Positions 1 through 8,098 of a DNA stretch of 64,000 bases are shown one piece after another. The stretch lies in the NCBI GenBank assembly GCA_934525845.1, contig CAKSZS010000002.1, positions 1 through 64,000 of the forward strand, read 5' to 3'. The notes under the pieces are model-generated. The model was not told where the DNA came from, ran no database searches, and saw only the letters and a list, made by a program, of their open reading frames with translations. Numbering within the stretch: position 1 is the first letter of the stretch; each line of letters starts with the position of its first letter. The DNA is from an uncultured Faecalibacterium sp. GTDB taxonomy: Bacteria; Bacillota; Clostridia; Oscillospirales; Ruminococcaceae. The position numbers and the translations under genes were made by a program.

Positions 1-72
1 CAGAAGTTAAGCTCACTTGTGCCGAAGATAGTTCGCTGGAAACGGCGCGTGAAAATAGGTAGTCGCCGACTT
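1..72 (+). rRNA. rrf: 5S ribosomal RNA, 3' part
   Basis: The window opens inside a 5S rRNA. The GAAGTTAAGC block and a GTAGTCGCCG-like 3' arm are visible, and the 5' part lies outside the window. The exact 3' end is uncertain by a few bases. A strong terminator follows directly, so this is the end of an rRNA operon. Confidence 0.8.
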
Positions 73-79
73 GAACAGA

Positions 80-113
80 AAGCCCTGAGATAAAAGTCTC
101 AGGGCTTTTTTGT
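80..113 (+). terminator. Rho-independent terminator of the rRNA operon
   Basis: A perfect 11-bp stem (AAGCCCTGAGA / TCTCAGGGCTT) with a six-base loop is followed by a run of six T. It sits a few bases after the 5S rRNA. Confidence 0.92.
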
Positions 114-207
114 TGCGGTTCGGCCTTGCGATGCGGTGTGAAACCTGCTATATTCAGAGGAAAACAAGAGAATACCAGACCAGATAAGATAAAAAAGGAG
201 AGAAAAG

Positions 208-633
208 ATGCAGCTGCAGTTAACATTGAATGGTATTGCCGCAGAAATAGAGATAAAAGGGTATTCCGTAAAACACAGATCAGAATATGGCTGTACCTGG
301 TGCCAAATTGATTATGCACTGAAAGCAGAACCTTGGCTGAAATACGAAAAGAGAAATGCCGAGGTGTTAACGGCCGAAGAAATTGATTGTGTGACGGGAC
401 GTTTAGAACAACTGCTGAATGGGCAGCTTTGTGGCCGCGAGGTGCTGAATTTTATTGAGCCTGACTTTGTGTTTGTTTTATGTCAACAGGAAAAGACCAT
501 CCATATGGATTGGAAAATTTATTTTTGGGAAAAAGAAAATGGCCTTACAGCAAATTATCTTTCTGTAAGGCTTTATCTTGATGAAATTGAAAAACTCTGG
601 AAGTATCTGAAGTCGATTCAACAGGGACTTTGA
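208..633 (+). CDS. Hypothetical protein, possibly WapI-type immunity protein
   Basis: This 141-residue soluble protein has no signal peptide or membrane segment. Its spacing of features (an early Trp-Cys pair near residue 31, a helical stretch LTAEEIDCVTGRLEQLL, then IEPDFVFVL) resembles WapI-like immunity proteins of polymorphic toxin systems, but the match is from memory and weak. The start is set by AGGAG eleven bases upstream. A promoter is visible at 126-154 (TTGCGA, 17 bp, TATATT with an extended TGC). It converges on the next gene with only about 20 bp between the stops. No toxin gene is seen nearby, so it could be an orphan immunity gene left after recombination beside the rRNA operon. 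Confidence 0.6.
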   Translation: MQLQLTLNGIAAEIEIKGYSVKHRSEYGCTWCQIDYALKAEPWLKYEKRNAEVLTAEEIDCVTGRLEQLLNGQLCGREVLNFIEPDFVFVLCQQEKTIHMDWKIYFWEKENGLTANYLSVRLYLDEIEKLWKYLKSIQQGL

Positions 634-653
634 GAAAAAACGTAAAAGTAAGG

Positions 654-1202
654 TTATGGGCCGGATATAGAAATCAAATCAGCCTGCGGATTTTCGTTCA
701 TTATTTTTTGAGAATACTCCACAAAATCCTCATAAAATTGAATGACAGCGTTGAGGTTGTCCTGCACAGTGCCCAAAAGGTCCCAGAATGGATGATTTAT
801 TCCCCAATATTCCTGGAGCTGCTTGAATTGAAGATCCGGTTCATAAATTTTGGCAAGTGCTTTTAATTCAGTGACACGAACAAGGATAGCTTCTAGCATA
901 TTCTGAAAAACTGTATATCGGTAAAGATTATCGTTGAGATTGAATTCAAAATGCGGATCTTCATCGTAGTATTCGCAGCAGCGAATGTTGTATGAAAGGC
1001 TCACATCATAGTAATCCTTAAAAAATTCCAAAAGAAACCAAGCGACAGCAGTCTCATCCAAAAGAATCTGAGAACCAGTTGGAAGAATATCCTCAAAGGG
1101 AAGAATTGCTGGATGACCAGTAAATTCCCGGATGGTAACGGGCTGGACGGAAAATTCTCCGCCGCAAAATCCGTCTAGCCCGATGAGAACATGGGTCTTC
1201 AT
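654..1202 (-). CDS. Hypothetical protein, family not recognised
   Basis: This 182-residue protein is acidic, rich in Tyr and Phe, and predicted cytosolic. I see no known motif. The start ATG at 1202 is preceded by AAAGGAG. A sigma-A promoter lies at 1267-1239 on this strand (TTGCAA, 17 bp, TATTTT), just behind the MerR-type promoter of the MATE operon, so the two transcription units diverge from 1203-1320. It converges with the gene at 208-633. Its Asp/Glu-rich, helix-poor N-terminal half and the neighbouring immunity-like gene make an immunity role possible, but that is a guess from context only. Confidence 0.6.
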   Translation of the reverse strand: MKTHVLIGLDGFCGGEFSVQPVTIREFTGHPAILPFEDILPTGSQILLDETAVAWFLLEFFKDYYDVSLSYNIRCCEYYDEDPHFEFNLNDNLYRYTVFQNMLEAILVRVTELKALAKIYEPDLQFKQLQEYWGINHPFWDLLGTVQDNLNAVIQFYEDFVEYSQKIMNENPQADLISISGP

Positions 1203-1284
1203 GGGATGCTCCTTTCAATTCAAAGATGAAGTATCCTTAAAATAACATAGAACATCATCTTTTGCAATAAGGGGGTAAAACGCC

Positions 1285-1315
1285 TTGACTCTCCAACCGT
1301 TATAGGGTTTACTAT
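1285..1315 (+). promoter_or_regulatory. MerR-type promoter and operator for the MATE-MerR operon
   Basis: TTGACT (1285-1290) and TACTAT (1310-1315) are separated by 19 bp, the overlong spacer typical of promoters activated by MerR-family proteins. The spacer carries a dyad, AACC-gttatag-GGTT, centred between the two boxes. A MerR gene is the second gene of this operon, so autoregulation is likely. Confidence 0.8.
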
Positions 1316-1333
1316 CTATGACGGAAAGGAGCA

Positions 1334-1391
1334 GTCCGCCTGAGCGAAAATCTTCCCGGCAAATTTTCGGCAGGGAATAGGAATAGCGGAC
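1334..1391 (+). other. Nested hairpin in the 5' leader of the MATE operon
   Basis: GTCCGC (1334-1339) can pair with GCGGAC (1386-1391), and inside it CGAAAAT (1345-1351) with ATTTTCG (1363-1369). The structure ends about 12 bases before the MATE start codon and covers the purine-rich stretch that would act as ribosome binding site. It could tune translation. No T run follows, so it is not a terminator. Confidence 0.45.
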
Positions 1392-1403
1392 CAATGGAAC
1401 CCT

Positions 1404-2756
1404 ATGGAAAACAATCTCACCAGCGGCAGTGTGCTGAAAAGCATTTTTTACTTCTCCCTGCCATATCTCTTCTCGTACTTTCTGCAGACGCTGTACGGCA
1501 TGGCCGACCTGTTCATCATCGGGCAATTTGACGGAGTGGCAAGCACCACGGCGGTGTCCATCGGCAGCCAGGTGATGCATATGATTACTGTGATGATCGT
1601 GGGCCTTGCCATGGGCACGACCGTTACCATTGGCCGTGCGGTTGGTGGAAAAGACAACGCCAAGGCCGGACGGCTCATCGGCAATACCGTTACGCTGTTT
1701 TTGACCGGGTCCATTGTGTTGGCGGCTGTTCTGGTGGGTCTGGTCGGCTCCATTGTGCAATGGGTGTCCGTGCCGGAAGAAGCCGTTGCCGGCACCAAAG
1801 CATATCTGATTTTGTGTTTCATCGGCATACCCTGCATCACGGCATATAACATTCTGGCGTCCATCTTCCGTGGTCTGGGCGATTCCCGCAGCCCGATGTA
1901 TTTCATTGCCATCGCCTGCGTCAGCAACATTGCATTGGACTACCTTTTCATGGGCGCACTGCACATGGGGCCGTCTGGTGCCGCGCTGGGCACGACCTTG
2001 TCACAGCTGGTCAGCGTGATCGTCTCGCTGGCGGTGATCCTGCGCCGGAAGAGTACAGGCATCCGTCTAAGCCGGGCGGATTTCCGCCCCCGAAGGGAAA
2101 CGCTGGGCGAGATCTTATCCATCGGCGTACCGGTCATGCTGCAGGACGGATTCATTCAGGTCTCCTTTATGATCATCACCATCATCGCCAACCGGCGCGG
2201 CCTGACCGATGCAGCGGCCGTTGGTATCGTGGAAAAAATCATCAGCTTTTTGTTCCTGGTGCCCAGTTCCATGCTGTCCACCGTGTCGGCGCTGGGAGCG
2301 CAGAACATCGGAGCAGGCAAGCATGACCGCGTGGATACCATTCTGCGCTATGCCATCGGCATTGGCGTTGGGTTTGGCGTGATCGTGGCGGCAGCGATGC
2401 AGTTCATTGCACCGGCGGTGGTGCGGCCTTTTACAACGGACGAAGCAGTGGTGCTGGCGGGTGCTTCCTACATCCGGGGCTATATTTTCGACTGCCTGTT
2501 TGCGGGCAGCCAGTTCAGCTTCAGCGGCTATTTCTGCGCGTATGGCAAATCCGGCCTGTCCTTTTTGCACAATACCCTGTCCATTCTGCTGGTGCGTGTT
2601 CCGGGAGCCTGGCTGGCGTCCTGGTTCTTCCCGCAGACTCTGCTGCCCATGGGTCTGGCATCGGCCTGTGGTTCGCTGTTTTCCAGTGTGGTGTGTGTGA
2701 TTGCTTATCTATGGCTGAAGAAAAACCAGAAGGAGCGGCTGCATGGCGGAACGTGA
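1404..2756 (+). CDS. MATE family multidrug/cation antiporter
   Basis: This 450-residue integral membrane protein has about twelve hydrophobic segments and the usual MATE length and layout (two similar six-helix halves). The N-terminal half contains GMADLFIIGQF near residue 30, typical of the family. It probably exports cationic drugs or dyes in exchange for Na+ or H+. It lies behind a MerR-type promoter and overlaps the MerR gene by 14 bp, so exporter and sensor are co-transcribed. The ATG at 1404 lacks a classic Shine-Dalgarno; the closest purine block (CAGGGAATAGG) is about 22 bases upstream and partly inside a leader hairpin. The substrate cannot be read from sequence. Confidence 0.92.
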   Translation: MENNLTSGSVLKSIFYFSLPYLFSYFLQTLYGMADLFIIGQFDGVASTTAVSIGSQVMHMITVMIVGLAMGTTVTIGRAVGGKDNAKAGRLIGNTVTLFLTGSIVLAAVLVGLVGSIVQWVSVPEEAVAGTKAYLILCFIGIPCITAYNILASIFRGLGDSRSPMYFIAIACVSNIALDYLFMGALHMGPSGAALGTTLSQLVSVIVSLAVILRRKSTGIRLSRADFRPRRETLGEILSIGVPVMLQDGFIQVSFMIITIIANRRGLTDAAAVGIVEKIISFLFLVPSSMLSTVSALGAQNIGAGKHDRVDTILRYAIGIGVGFGVIVAAAMQFIAPAVVRPFTTDEAVVLAGASYIRGYIFDCLFAGSQFSFSGYFCAYGKSGLSFLHNTLSILLVRVPGAWLASWFFPQTLLPMGLASACGSLFSSVVCVIAYLWLKKNQKERLHGGT

Positions 2757-3594
2757 GCTGTTTCAGATCGGCGAAGTGGCCCGGATGTATCATGTGAGTG
2801 TAGGCACCCTGCGCCACTATGAGCAGGCAGGCCTGCTCAAACCGGAGTACACCGACCCGGCCACCGGCTACCGGTACTATAGTGTGCGGCAGCTGGAACA
2901 ACTGACCAGCATCCGCTACCTGCGGGCGCTGGATATGCCGCTGCAGGAGATTGCCGTGTACATGAATGACCGGGATGTGGACAACGTGGCGGCGGCATTG
3001 CGGCGGCAGAAAGCACTGATCGCCCGGAAGAAACAGGAACTGGAACAGATCGAACGCAAGATCGACCATCGGCTGACACAGCTGGAAGAGGCACGCAGGG
3101 CGGAACTGGATCGCATCCGGCTGGAAGTGCAGCCCGTCCTGCGTCTGGCGCTGGTGCGGGAGCCGGTGGAGTTCCACTCCTACCTCTGGCTGGAGCGGTC
3201 CATCCGCAAGCTGGAACAAAACCAGAAAGTGCCCTTGAGCTATATCGGAAAGGTAGGCGTAGGGATCTCACAGGAGCGGCTGCAGGCAGGCGACTGCAGC
3301 GGGTATGAGCTGGTGTTTCTGGTTCTGGACGAAGAGGATGTTTACTGCGGTGAAGTGCTGACGCTGCCGCAGGGGCAGTGTGCAGTGGTGCGGTTCCGGG
3401 GCAGTCATGAAAACGCCGCTGCCCATTATGCTGCGCTGTTGGAGTATCTGCGGGAAAACCAACTGGAACCGGCCGGATTTTCCCGGGAAATGACCCTCAT
3501 CGACAACTGCATCTCCAATGATCCGGATACCTACGTTACAGAGATCCGCATCCCGGTGCGGGCAGCGGAACAACCTGTCCGGACGGGGGCTTGA
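2743..3594 (+). CDS. MerR family transcriptional regulator with GyrI-like effector domain
   Basis: This 283-residue protein has an N-terminal MerR winged helix (residues about 5-45, FQIGEVARMYHVSVGTLRHYE, then a GYRYY wing), a long coiled coil (about 75-125), and a C-terminal domain of about 150 residues like BmrR/GyrI multidrug sensors. It should bind the dyad in the 19-bp spacer at 1285-1315 and activate the exporter when a lipophilic cation binds. The ATG at 2743 has AAGGAG at good spacing inside the end of the MATE gene. It lacks the Cys pattern of metal-sensing MerR proteins, which favours a drug ligand. Confidence 0.9.
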   Translation: MAERELFQIGEVARMYHVSVGTLRHYEQAGLLKPEYTDPATGYRYYSVRQLEQLTSIRYLRALDMPLQEIAVYMNDRDVDNVAAALRRQKALIARKKQELEQIERKIDHRLTQLEEARRAELDRIRLEVQPVLRLALVREPVEFHSYLWLERSIRKLEQNQKVPLSYIGKVGVGISQERLQAGDCSGYELVFLVLDEEDVYCGEVLTLPQGQCAVVRFRGSHENAAAHYAALLEYLRENQLEPAGFSREMTLIDNCISNDPDTYVTEIRIPVRAAEQPVRTGA

Positions 3595-3618
3595 AGCAGA
3601 GCAGACTTGTGGTATAAT
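3591..3618 (+). promoter_or_regulatory. Sigma-A promoter for the flavin reductase-like gene
   Basis: TTGAAG (3591-3596) and TATAAT (3613-3618) are separated by 16 bp. The -35 box overlaps the stop codon of the MerR gene. Confidence 0.7.
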
Positions 3619-3671
3619 GAATATATCAGCATTCCGCTGGGAATTGAATGATACAGAAGGAGTGTTCTGCA

Positions 3672-4229
3672 ATGCGCAAAGATTTTGGAAGCAATCCGTG
3701 GTTTTATCCGCTGCCGGTGCTCATCATCGGCACCTACGATGAAGCCGGGAAACCGGATGCCATGAATGCCGCCTGGGGCGGTCTGTATGACGCCAACCTG
3801 GTGGAGCTGTGCCTGAGCGAGAGCCACAAGACCACCAAGAACATCAAGCTGAAAAAGGCTTTCACGGTCAGCTTTGCGGACGCGGAAAATGTGGCAGCCT
3901 GCGATTATGTGGGCATCGTGTCGGGCAACAACACCCCGGACAAGATGGAAAAGTCCGGCCTGACTGCGGAAAAGAGTGCCGTGGTGGACGCACCGCTGTT
4001 CACGCAGCTGCCCCTGACCCTGGAGTGCAAGTATGTGCGCAGCACCGAGGAAGGCAACATCATCGGAGAGATCGTCAACATCAGCGCGGATGAGCGCATC
4101 CTGGGCGAGGACGGCAAGATCGACCTGGCAAAGTTCCGCCCCATTTCCTATGAGCCGGTGCACAATGGCTACCATGTGCTGGGCGAGCGGATCGGCACGG
4201 CTTTCGGCGACGGCATGAAGCTGAAATAA
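3672..4229 (+). CDS. Flavin reductase (FMN-binding split-barrel) family protein
   Basis: This 185-residue cytosolic protein starts MRKDFGSNPW. The N-terminal PLPVLIIGTYDEAGKPDAMNAAWGG and the later SFADAENV, ACDYVGIVSG stretch match the FMN-binding split-barrel flavin reductase family common in anaerobes. It likely binds FMN and reduces it, or a small substrate, with NAD(P)H. I chose the ATG at 3672 because AAGGAG lies 8-9 bases before it; the in-frame ATG at 3648 lies upstream of that site. It has its own promoter and a strong terminator, so it is monocistronic. The physiological substrate is unknown. Confidence 0.88.
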   Translation: MRKDFGSNPWFYPLPVLIIGTYDEAGKPDAMNAAWGGLYDANLVELCLSESHKTTKNIKLKKAFTVSFADAENVAACDYVGIVSGNNTPDKMEKSGLTAEKSAVVDAPLFTQLPLTLECKYVRSTEEGNIIGEIVNISADERILGEDGKIDLAKFRPISYEPVHNGYHVLGERIGTAFGDGMKLK

Positions 4230-4256
4230 AGTTTTCGCATCCGGAAAAATCTGCAG

Positions 4257-4300
4257 AAAAAAGCGCTTTTGTCTCGTTTTAGGAGATGAAAGCGCTTTTA
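4257..4300 (+). terminator. Terminator after the flavin reductase gene
   Basis: AAAGCGCTTTTGTCTC (from 4260) pairs with GAGATGAAAGCGCTTT (from 4283) with one weak pair, followed by T residues. An outer CGCATCC/GGATGCG pair (about 4236-4242 and 4313-4319) may extend it into the leader of the next gene. Confidence 0.85.
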
Positions 4301-4326
4301 ATCTGCAACGAAGGATGCGATCTTCC

Positions 4327-5211
4327 ATGAAATCTTTTCCACACCGCCGGAAACGGAACCGATGGAAACTGCTGTGCCTGCTGGCAGCGTTTCTGGTGCT
4401 GTTTGTGGTATGGCAGCAGAATCTCCTGCTGGGGATCTCCAGCAAAAGTGCCCTGCTGCTGGATCGGCAGAACCAGCAGGTCCTGGCGCAGAAAAGCGCC
4501 CATGCCCGGTGCGACCCGGCATCGCTGACCAAAATCATGACCGTTCTGCTGGCCATTGAAGCCTGCCCGGATCTGGATACGCCGGTGACGCTGCCCGAGG
4601 AGATCTTCCCGGCACTGGATGCCGCAGACGCCTCTATGGCCGGGTTCCTGCCCGGCGAGACCGTGACCGTGCGGGATCTGCTGTATGGAGCCATGCTGCC
4701 CTCCGGCGCGGAATGCTGTGAAGCACTGGCCCGGTGGGTGAGCGGCAGCGAGGAAGCATTTGTGTCGCTGATGAATCAGAAGGCGCAGGAACTGGAAATG
4801 CTCAACACCCACTATGCAAATCCGACCGGACTGACTGCGCCGGACCACAAGACCACGGTGACCGATCTGGCAAAGCTGCTCTGCGCGGCCCTGAACAACG
4901 AAACGTTTCGCACCGTGTTCACCACCGAAGCCTATACGTCCACAGCCACGCCCCAGCACCCGGAAGGGCTGACCTTTTCCAGCACGCTGCTGTCCCGGCT
5001 GAACGGGGAAGAGATCCCGGGCGGAAAGATCCTGGGCGGCAAAACCGGCTACACCAGCGCCGCCGGACTGTGTCTGGCCAGCCTGGCAGAGATCGGCGGC
5101 AGGGAGTATCTTCTTATTACGCTGGATGCCCCCGGTGACCACAGCACGGAACCCTTCCACATTCAGGACGCGGTCAGGGTTTACCGGCGTCTGGCAAAAT
5201 GGCTGCACTGA
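4327..5211 (+). CDS. D-alanyl-D-alanine carboxypeptidase (DacA/DacF family)
   Basis: This 294-residue penicillin-binding carboxypeptidase is anchored by one N-terminal segment (about residues 14-33) after a basic start RRKRNRWK. The active-site SxxK is SLTK (about 66-69). The second motif is atypical: SGAE stands where SGN or SAN is usual. The third, KTGYTSAAG, is intact. It trims the terminal D-Ala of peptidoglycan stem peptides outside the membrane. The ATG at 4327 has GAAGG at good spacing; the ATG at 4315 overlaps that site. The long C-terminal DacA beta domain is absent, so this is a short form. Confidence 0.88.
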   Translation: MKSFPHRRKRNRWKLLCLLAAFLVLFVVWQQNLLLGISSKSALLLDRQNQQVLAQKSAHARCDPASLTKIMTVLLAIEACPDLDTPVTLPEEIFPALDAADASMAGFLPGETVTVRDLLYGAMLPSGAECCEALARWVSGSEEAFVSLMNQKAQELEMLNTHYANPTGLTAPDHKTTVTDLAKLLCAALNNETFRTVFTTEAYTSTATPQHPEGLTFSSTLLSRLNGEEIPGGKILGGKTGYTSAAGLCLASLAEIGGREYLLITLDAPGDHSTEPFHIQDAVRVYRRLAKWLH

Positions 5212-5217
5212 AACAAA

Positions 5218-5285
5218 ACGGCACCTGAAGCAGAGAATCTCCCGGGATCACGAACGTCCGGAGAAGATCGGCTGCAGGTGCCGTT
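5218..5285. terminator. Bidirectional terminator between converging genes
   Basis: AACGGCACCTG (5218-5228) pairs with CAGGTGCCGTT (5275-5285). The long loop can fold further through TCTCC(C)GG / CCGGAGA. It serves the carboxypeptidase gene on the plus strand and the YbaN gene on the minus strand. Confidence 0.75.
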
Positions 5286-5289
5286 TGGC

Positions 5290-5712
5290 TTATTCTTCTT
5301 CCGCCAGAGCTTCGGCCATGGCTTCATCGGCTTCCTGTTGGGAGATGGTGCGCACCTTGAAGCCGAAGTATGCGATGTGTCCCACCCAGACCACCGCTAT
5401 GATGGCCCGGCCCACCGGCACCTTATCCATCAGGATGAAGCCCGGCAGCATGATGGCTGTCACCGTGCCGATGAGCAGACATTTGGCCTTTCGGGTCATC
5501 CCTTTGCGGCGGAAATAGCTGCCGATGTACTTTTTATAGACCGTGGTATGCACGAACCAGTCGTGCAGGCGCTGGGAGCTGTTGGCGAAGCAGAACGCCG
5601 TGAGCAGGTAGAAGGGGACGGTGGGCAGAATGGGCAGTGCGATGCCGATGGTGCCCAGTGCCAGGCTGACACAGCCGAGGGCGATGAAGAATGCTTTTTT
5701 GATCTGGTTCAT
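5290..5712 (-). CDS. YbaN family (DUF454) inner membrane protein
   Basis: This 140-residue protein shows the DUF454 pattern: MNQIKKAFFIALGCVSLALG at the start, then ALPILPTVPFYLLTAFCFA (first hydrophobic hairpin), SSQRLHDWFVHT, and a second hairpin near residues 80-115. It sits in the cytoplasmic membrane; the molecular role is unknown. An AAAGGAA site precedes the ATG. The C-terminus is acidic (ADEAMAEALAEEE). It is transcribed alone. The spacer up to 5878 holds a small hairpin, CCGTTCC/GGAACGG (5792-5809). Confidence 0.88.
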   Translation of the reverse strand: MNQIKKAFFIALGCVSLALGTIGIALPILPTVPFYLLTAFCFANSSQRLHDWFVHTTVYKKYIGSYFRRKGMTRKAKCLLIGTVTAIMLPGFILMDKVPVGRAIIAVVWVGHIAYFGFKVRTISQQEADEAMAEALAEEE

Positions 5713-5878
5713 GAGGGGGATTCCTTTCTGTGTAAAAACGGATGAGTCCTGCCATGAATGTTAGAATGTACTAACTTTCAGACAAAAAGAAGCGCCGTTC
5801 CAGGTGGAACGGTGGATTTGCCTTAACAAACTTTTCAAAGTTTATCATGCGCTGCCGGGGTTTGTCAAGCAGAAATGA

Positions 5879-5907
5879 TTGTCTTTTCTCCGGACGCGTG
5901 CTATGAT
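5879..5907 (+). promoter_or_regulatory. Promoter of the cobO-like gene
   Basis: TTGTCT (5879-5884) and TATGAT (5902-5907) with 17-bp spacing, 27 bases before the start codon. Confidence 0.65.
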
Positions 5908-5933
5908 AAAACAAAAAGCGAGGAGACGATGCC

Positions 5934-6452
5934 ATGGAATCACCGAACGGGCTGCTGCATTTGTATTATGGAGACGGCAAGGGCAAAACGACTGCCGCCA
6001 TGGGCCTTGCCCTGCGGGCACTGGGCAGCGGCAAAACGGTGACCATTCTGCAGTTCCTGAAAGGCGGCAAAAGCGGGGAGATCCCACTGCTGGAACAGCT
6101 GGGGGCTGAAATTTACCGGGGCAAGGCCGGGCAGAAGTTCGTATCCCAGATGAATGATGCCGAAAAAGCTGCCACCCGGGAACTGCAGGACGCCAACCTG
6201 CGCGCGGCCTGTGCCCGGCCGGCTGACCTGCTGATCCTGGACGAAGCGGGCAGTGCCTGGGAATTGGACATGGTGGATAAGGAACTGCTGCAAAAGGCGG
6301 TGCTGGAACGCCCCGCCGGGCAGGAGTGCGTCCTGACCGCCCATGCGGCTCCGCAGTGGATGCTGGACGCCGCCGATTACGTCACCGAGATGCAGTGCCA
6401 TCGTCACCCGTACCAGAAAGGCATTGCCGCCCGGAAGGGCATCGAGTATTGA
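5934..6452 (+). CDS. cobO: Corrinoid adenosyltransferase (CobO/BtuR family)
   Basis: This 172-residue cytosolic enzyme has an N-terminal P-loop, GDGKGKTT (residues 13-20), followed by AAMGLALRALG. It also has the LLILDEAG Walker B region (about 98-105) and a VLTAHAAPQWMLDAADYVTEM C-terminal motif characteristic of CobO/BtuR. It transfers adenosyl from ATP to cob(I)alamin or cobyrinic acid diamide to make coenzyme B12 forms. GAGGAG lies 8 bases before the ATG. No other cobalamin gene is adjacent, so it more likely serves salvage of imported corrinoids than de novo synthesis in this locus. Confidence 0.93.
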   Translation: MESPNGLLHLYYGDGKGKTTAAMGLALRALGSGKTVTILQFLKGGKSGEIPLLEQLGAEIYRGKAGQKFVSQMNDAEKAATRELQDANLRAACARPADLLILDEAGSAWELDMVDKELLQKAVLERPAGQECVLTAHAAPQWMLDAADYVTEMQCHRHPYQKGIAARKGIEY

Positions 6453-6456
6453 CATC

Positions 6457-6485
6457 TTGCAATTTTCATACCGGTGTGGTATGAT
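6457..6485 (+). promoter_or_regulatory. Promoter upstream of the heavy-metal-associated domain gene
   Basis: TTGCAA (6457-6462) and TATGAT (6480-6485) with 17-bp spacing. It implies a leader of about 185 nt before the start codon at 6676. Confidence 0.6.
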
Positions 6486-6591
6486 GAAACCATACATCAC
6501 GCGTGCATCGTAAGAGCTGCCCTTTGCAGAACGGGAACTGCTCCGCACCGCTGCCGGAGCAGGCTCTGGCGGCGTTTTGTTTGAGCGGACG

Positions 6592-6607
6592 GTTAGCAAT
6601 TCCTAAC
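6592..6607 (+). promoter_or_regulatory. Inverted repeat in the leader, possible metal-regulator operator
   Basis: GTTAGCAATTCCTAAC is a 16-bp imperfect palindrome (GTTAG/CTAAC arms). It lies about 70 bases before the small HMA gene, within the transcribed leader or at a second promoter. The shape resembles DtxR/IdeR-type boxes, but the regulator is not identified. Confidence 0.35.
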
Positions 6608-6675
6608 GATTGTTCGGAAAGAGCCGGACTGCAGAGGGAGACGCCGCGCGGGATCACAATGGAGGGCAAAGAATT

Positions 6676-6936
6676 ATGATCGAAACAACCGTAAGAGTCG
6701 ATGGCATGATGTGCGGAATGTGCGAGAGCCACGTCAACGAGGCAGTGCGCAAGGCGTTCCCGGAAGTCAAAAAGGTCGCGTCTTCCCACACCAAGGGCCA
6801 GACCGTCATTCAGTCCGAGCAGGCACTAGACGAGGCAAAACTGCGGGATGCCATCGACGCCACCGGCTATGAAGTCAAAGGCATTTCCAGCAAGCCGTAT
6901 GAGAAAAAGGGCTTTTTCTCGTTCCTGAAAAAGTAA
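6676..6936 (+). CDS. Heavy-metal-associated (HMA) domain protein
   Basis: This 86-residue protein is one HMA ferredoxin-like fold with the metal motif MMCGMC near residues 10-15 (MxCxxC), as in CopZ-type copper chaperones. A short basic tail follows (KKGFFSFLKK). It probably binds Cu(I) or another soft metal in the cytosol and hands it to a transporter, though none is adjacent. The ATG at 6676 has GGAGGG about 10 bases upstream. The long structured leader (6486-6675), including a 16-bp palindrome, suggests regulation before translation. Confidence 0.88.
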   Translation: MIETTVRVDGMMCGMCESHVNEAVRKAFPEVKKVASSHTKGQTVIQSEQALDEAKLRDAIDATGYEVKGISSKPYEKKGFFSFLKK

Positions 6937-7037
6937 GAAGCTGCTTTCGGAAGCGGCGTGCATCGAATGATGTGCAATGCTTATGAAAACAGCTTCGAAG
7001 AAGCGACCCCTGCAAGAAACACGGAGGAGGCATCTGT

Positions 7038-7997
7038 ATGAGAATTCTGGTGTACGGCGCGGGCGTTCTGGGCTGTGAATTGGCCCATGAGCTGCTGCAG
7101 AACAAAAAGAATGTGGTCACCCTGCTGGCGCGGGGCGAGTGGAAGGAGCGCATCGACCAGAAGGGTCTGGTCATCCGCCACTGGGCACAGCGCAAGACCA
7201 CCGTGGACCGCATCCAGACCGTCGACCACCTTGAACCGGAGGATTTCTACGACCTGATCTTCGTGGTGATGCAGGCCGGCCAGCTGCCGGAGGTGCTGCC
7301 CAGCCTGAAGGCGAACAAAAGCCCCTACATTGTGTTCGTGGGCAACGATCCGCAGGCCAAGCAGGTGCTGGAAGCCATGCAGCGTCCGGCGGATAAGATC
7401 GCATTCGGTTTCCAGGGCACCGCAGGCCGCCGGGAAGCAGACAAGGTGATCAGCGTGCATACCGGCGTCGGCATGACGGTGGGCGGCGCTACGGCACCGC
7501 TGTCCGGCACCTTCCGCACCCGGCTCAAGACCGCTTTTGACGGCGTAAAATACAAGCTGACCTTTTACCCCGACATGGACGAATGGCTCAAGTGCCACAT
7601 TGCGTTCATCCTGCCCATCTGCTATGTCTGCTACGCCTGCAACGGCGATCTGACCCGTGCCACCAAACAGCAGCGCGGGGCCATTCTGGATGCCGCCTAT
7701 GAGTGCTGCGAAATGCTCAAGGCGCTGGGCATTCCGGTGAACGATGCGGACAATACCGACTGCTACAAACCCGGCGGCCCGCGCCGCCGCCAGACCGAAG
7801 CCATGGTGTTCGTCATGGCCAAAACGGCACTGGGCCGTCTGTGCGCTTCAGACCACGCAATGCACGCAGTGGGAGAAATGAAGTATCTGGACGAGGCGTT
7901 CGAGGGACTGCGCCGGCAGGCAGGTACGCCGATGCCCATGTGGGAGAAACTGCGCAGTGAGATGCCTTCGTGGGAGAGTCTGCTGAATAAAACCTGA
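7038..7997 (+). CDS. Ketopantoate reductase-like (PanE/ApbA family) oxidoreductase
   Basis: This 319-residue protein starts with a Rossmann motif, ILVYGAGVLGCELA (GxGxxG at residues 7-12), and has the ApbA C-terminal helical domain. Both parts fit NADPH-dependent 2-dehydropantoate reductases, which make pantoate for coenzyme A. Conserved substrate residues are hard to verify by eye, and many anaerobes carry several PanE paralogues of unknown substrate, so I do not assign panE. GGAGGAGG lies before the ATG. It is about 100 bp after the HMA gene, without a clear terminator between. Confidence 0.82.
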   Translation: MRILVYGAGVLGCELAHELLQNKKNVVTLLARGEWKERIDQKGLVIRHWAQRKTTVDRIQTVDHLEPEDFYDLIFVVMQAGQLPEVLPSLKANKSPYIVFVGNDPQAKQVLEAMQRPADKIAFGFQGTAGRREADKVISVHTGVGMTVGGATAPLSGTFRTRLKTAFDGVKYKLTFYPDMDEWLKCHIAFILPICYVCYACNGDLTRATKQQRGAILDAAYECCEMLKALGIPVNDADNTDCYKPGGPRRRQTEAMVFVMAKTALGRLCASDHAMHAVGEMKYLDEAFEGLRRQAGTPMPMWEKLRSEMPSWESLLNKT

Positions 7998-8098
7998 AAC
8001 CGTTCCGGGATGCACGCGGGGCGGGCGGAACGCATTCTGCCTGCCCCGTTTTTGAAGCCCGAGGGTTCGCTGTTGCTAACCTGGAATAAGGAGAGACC

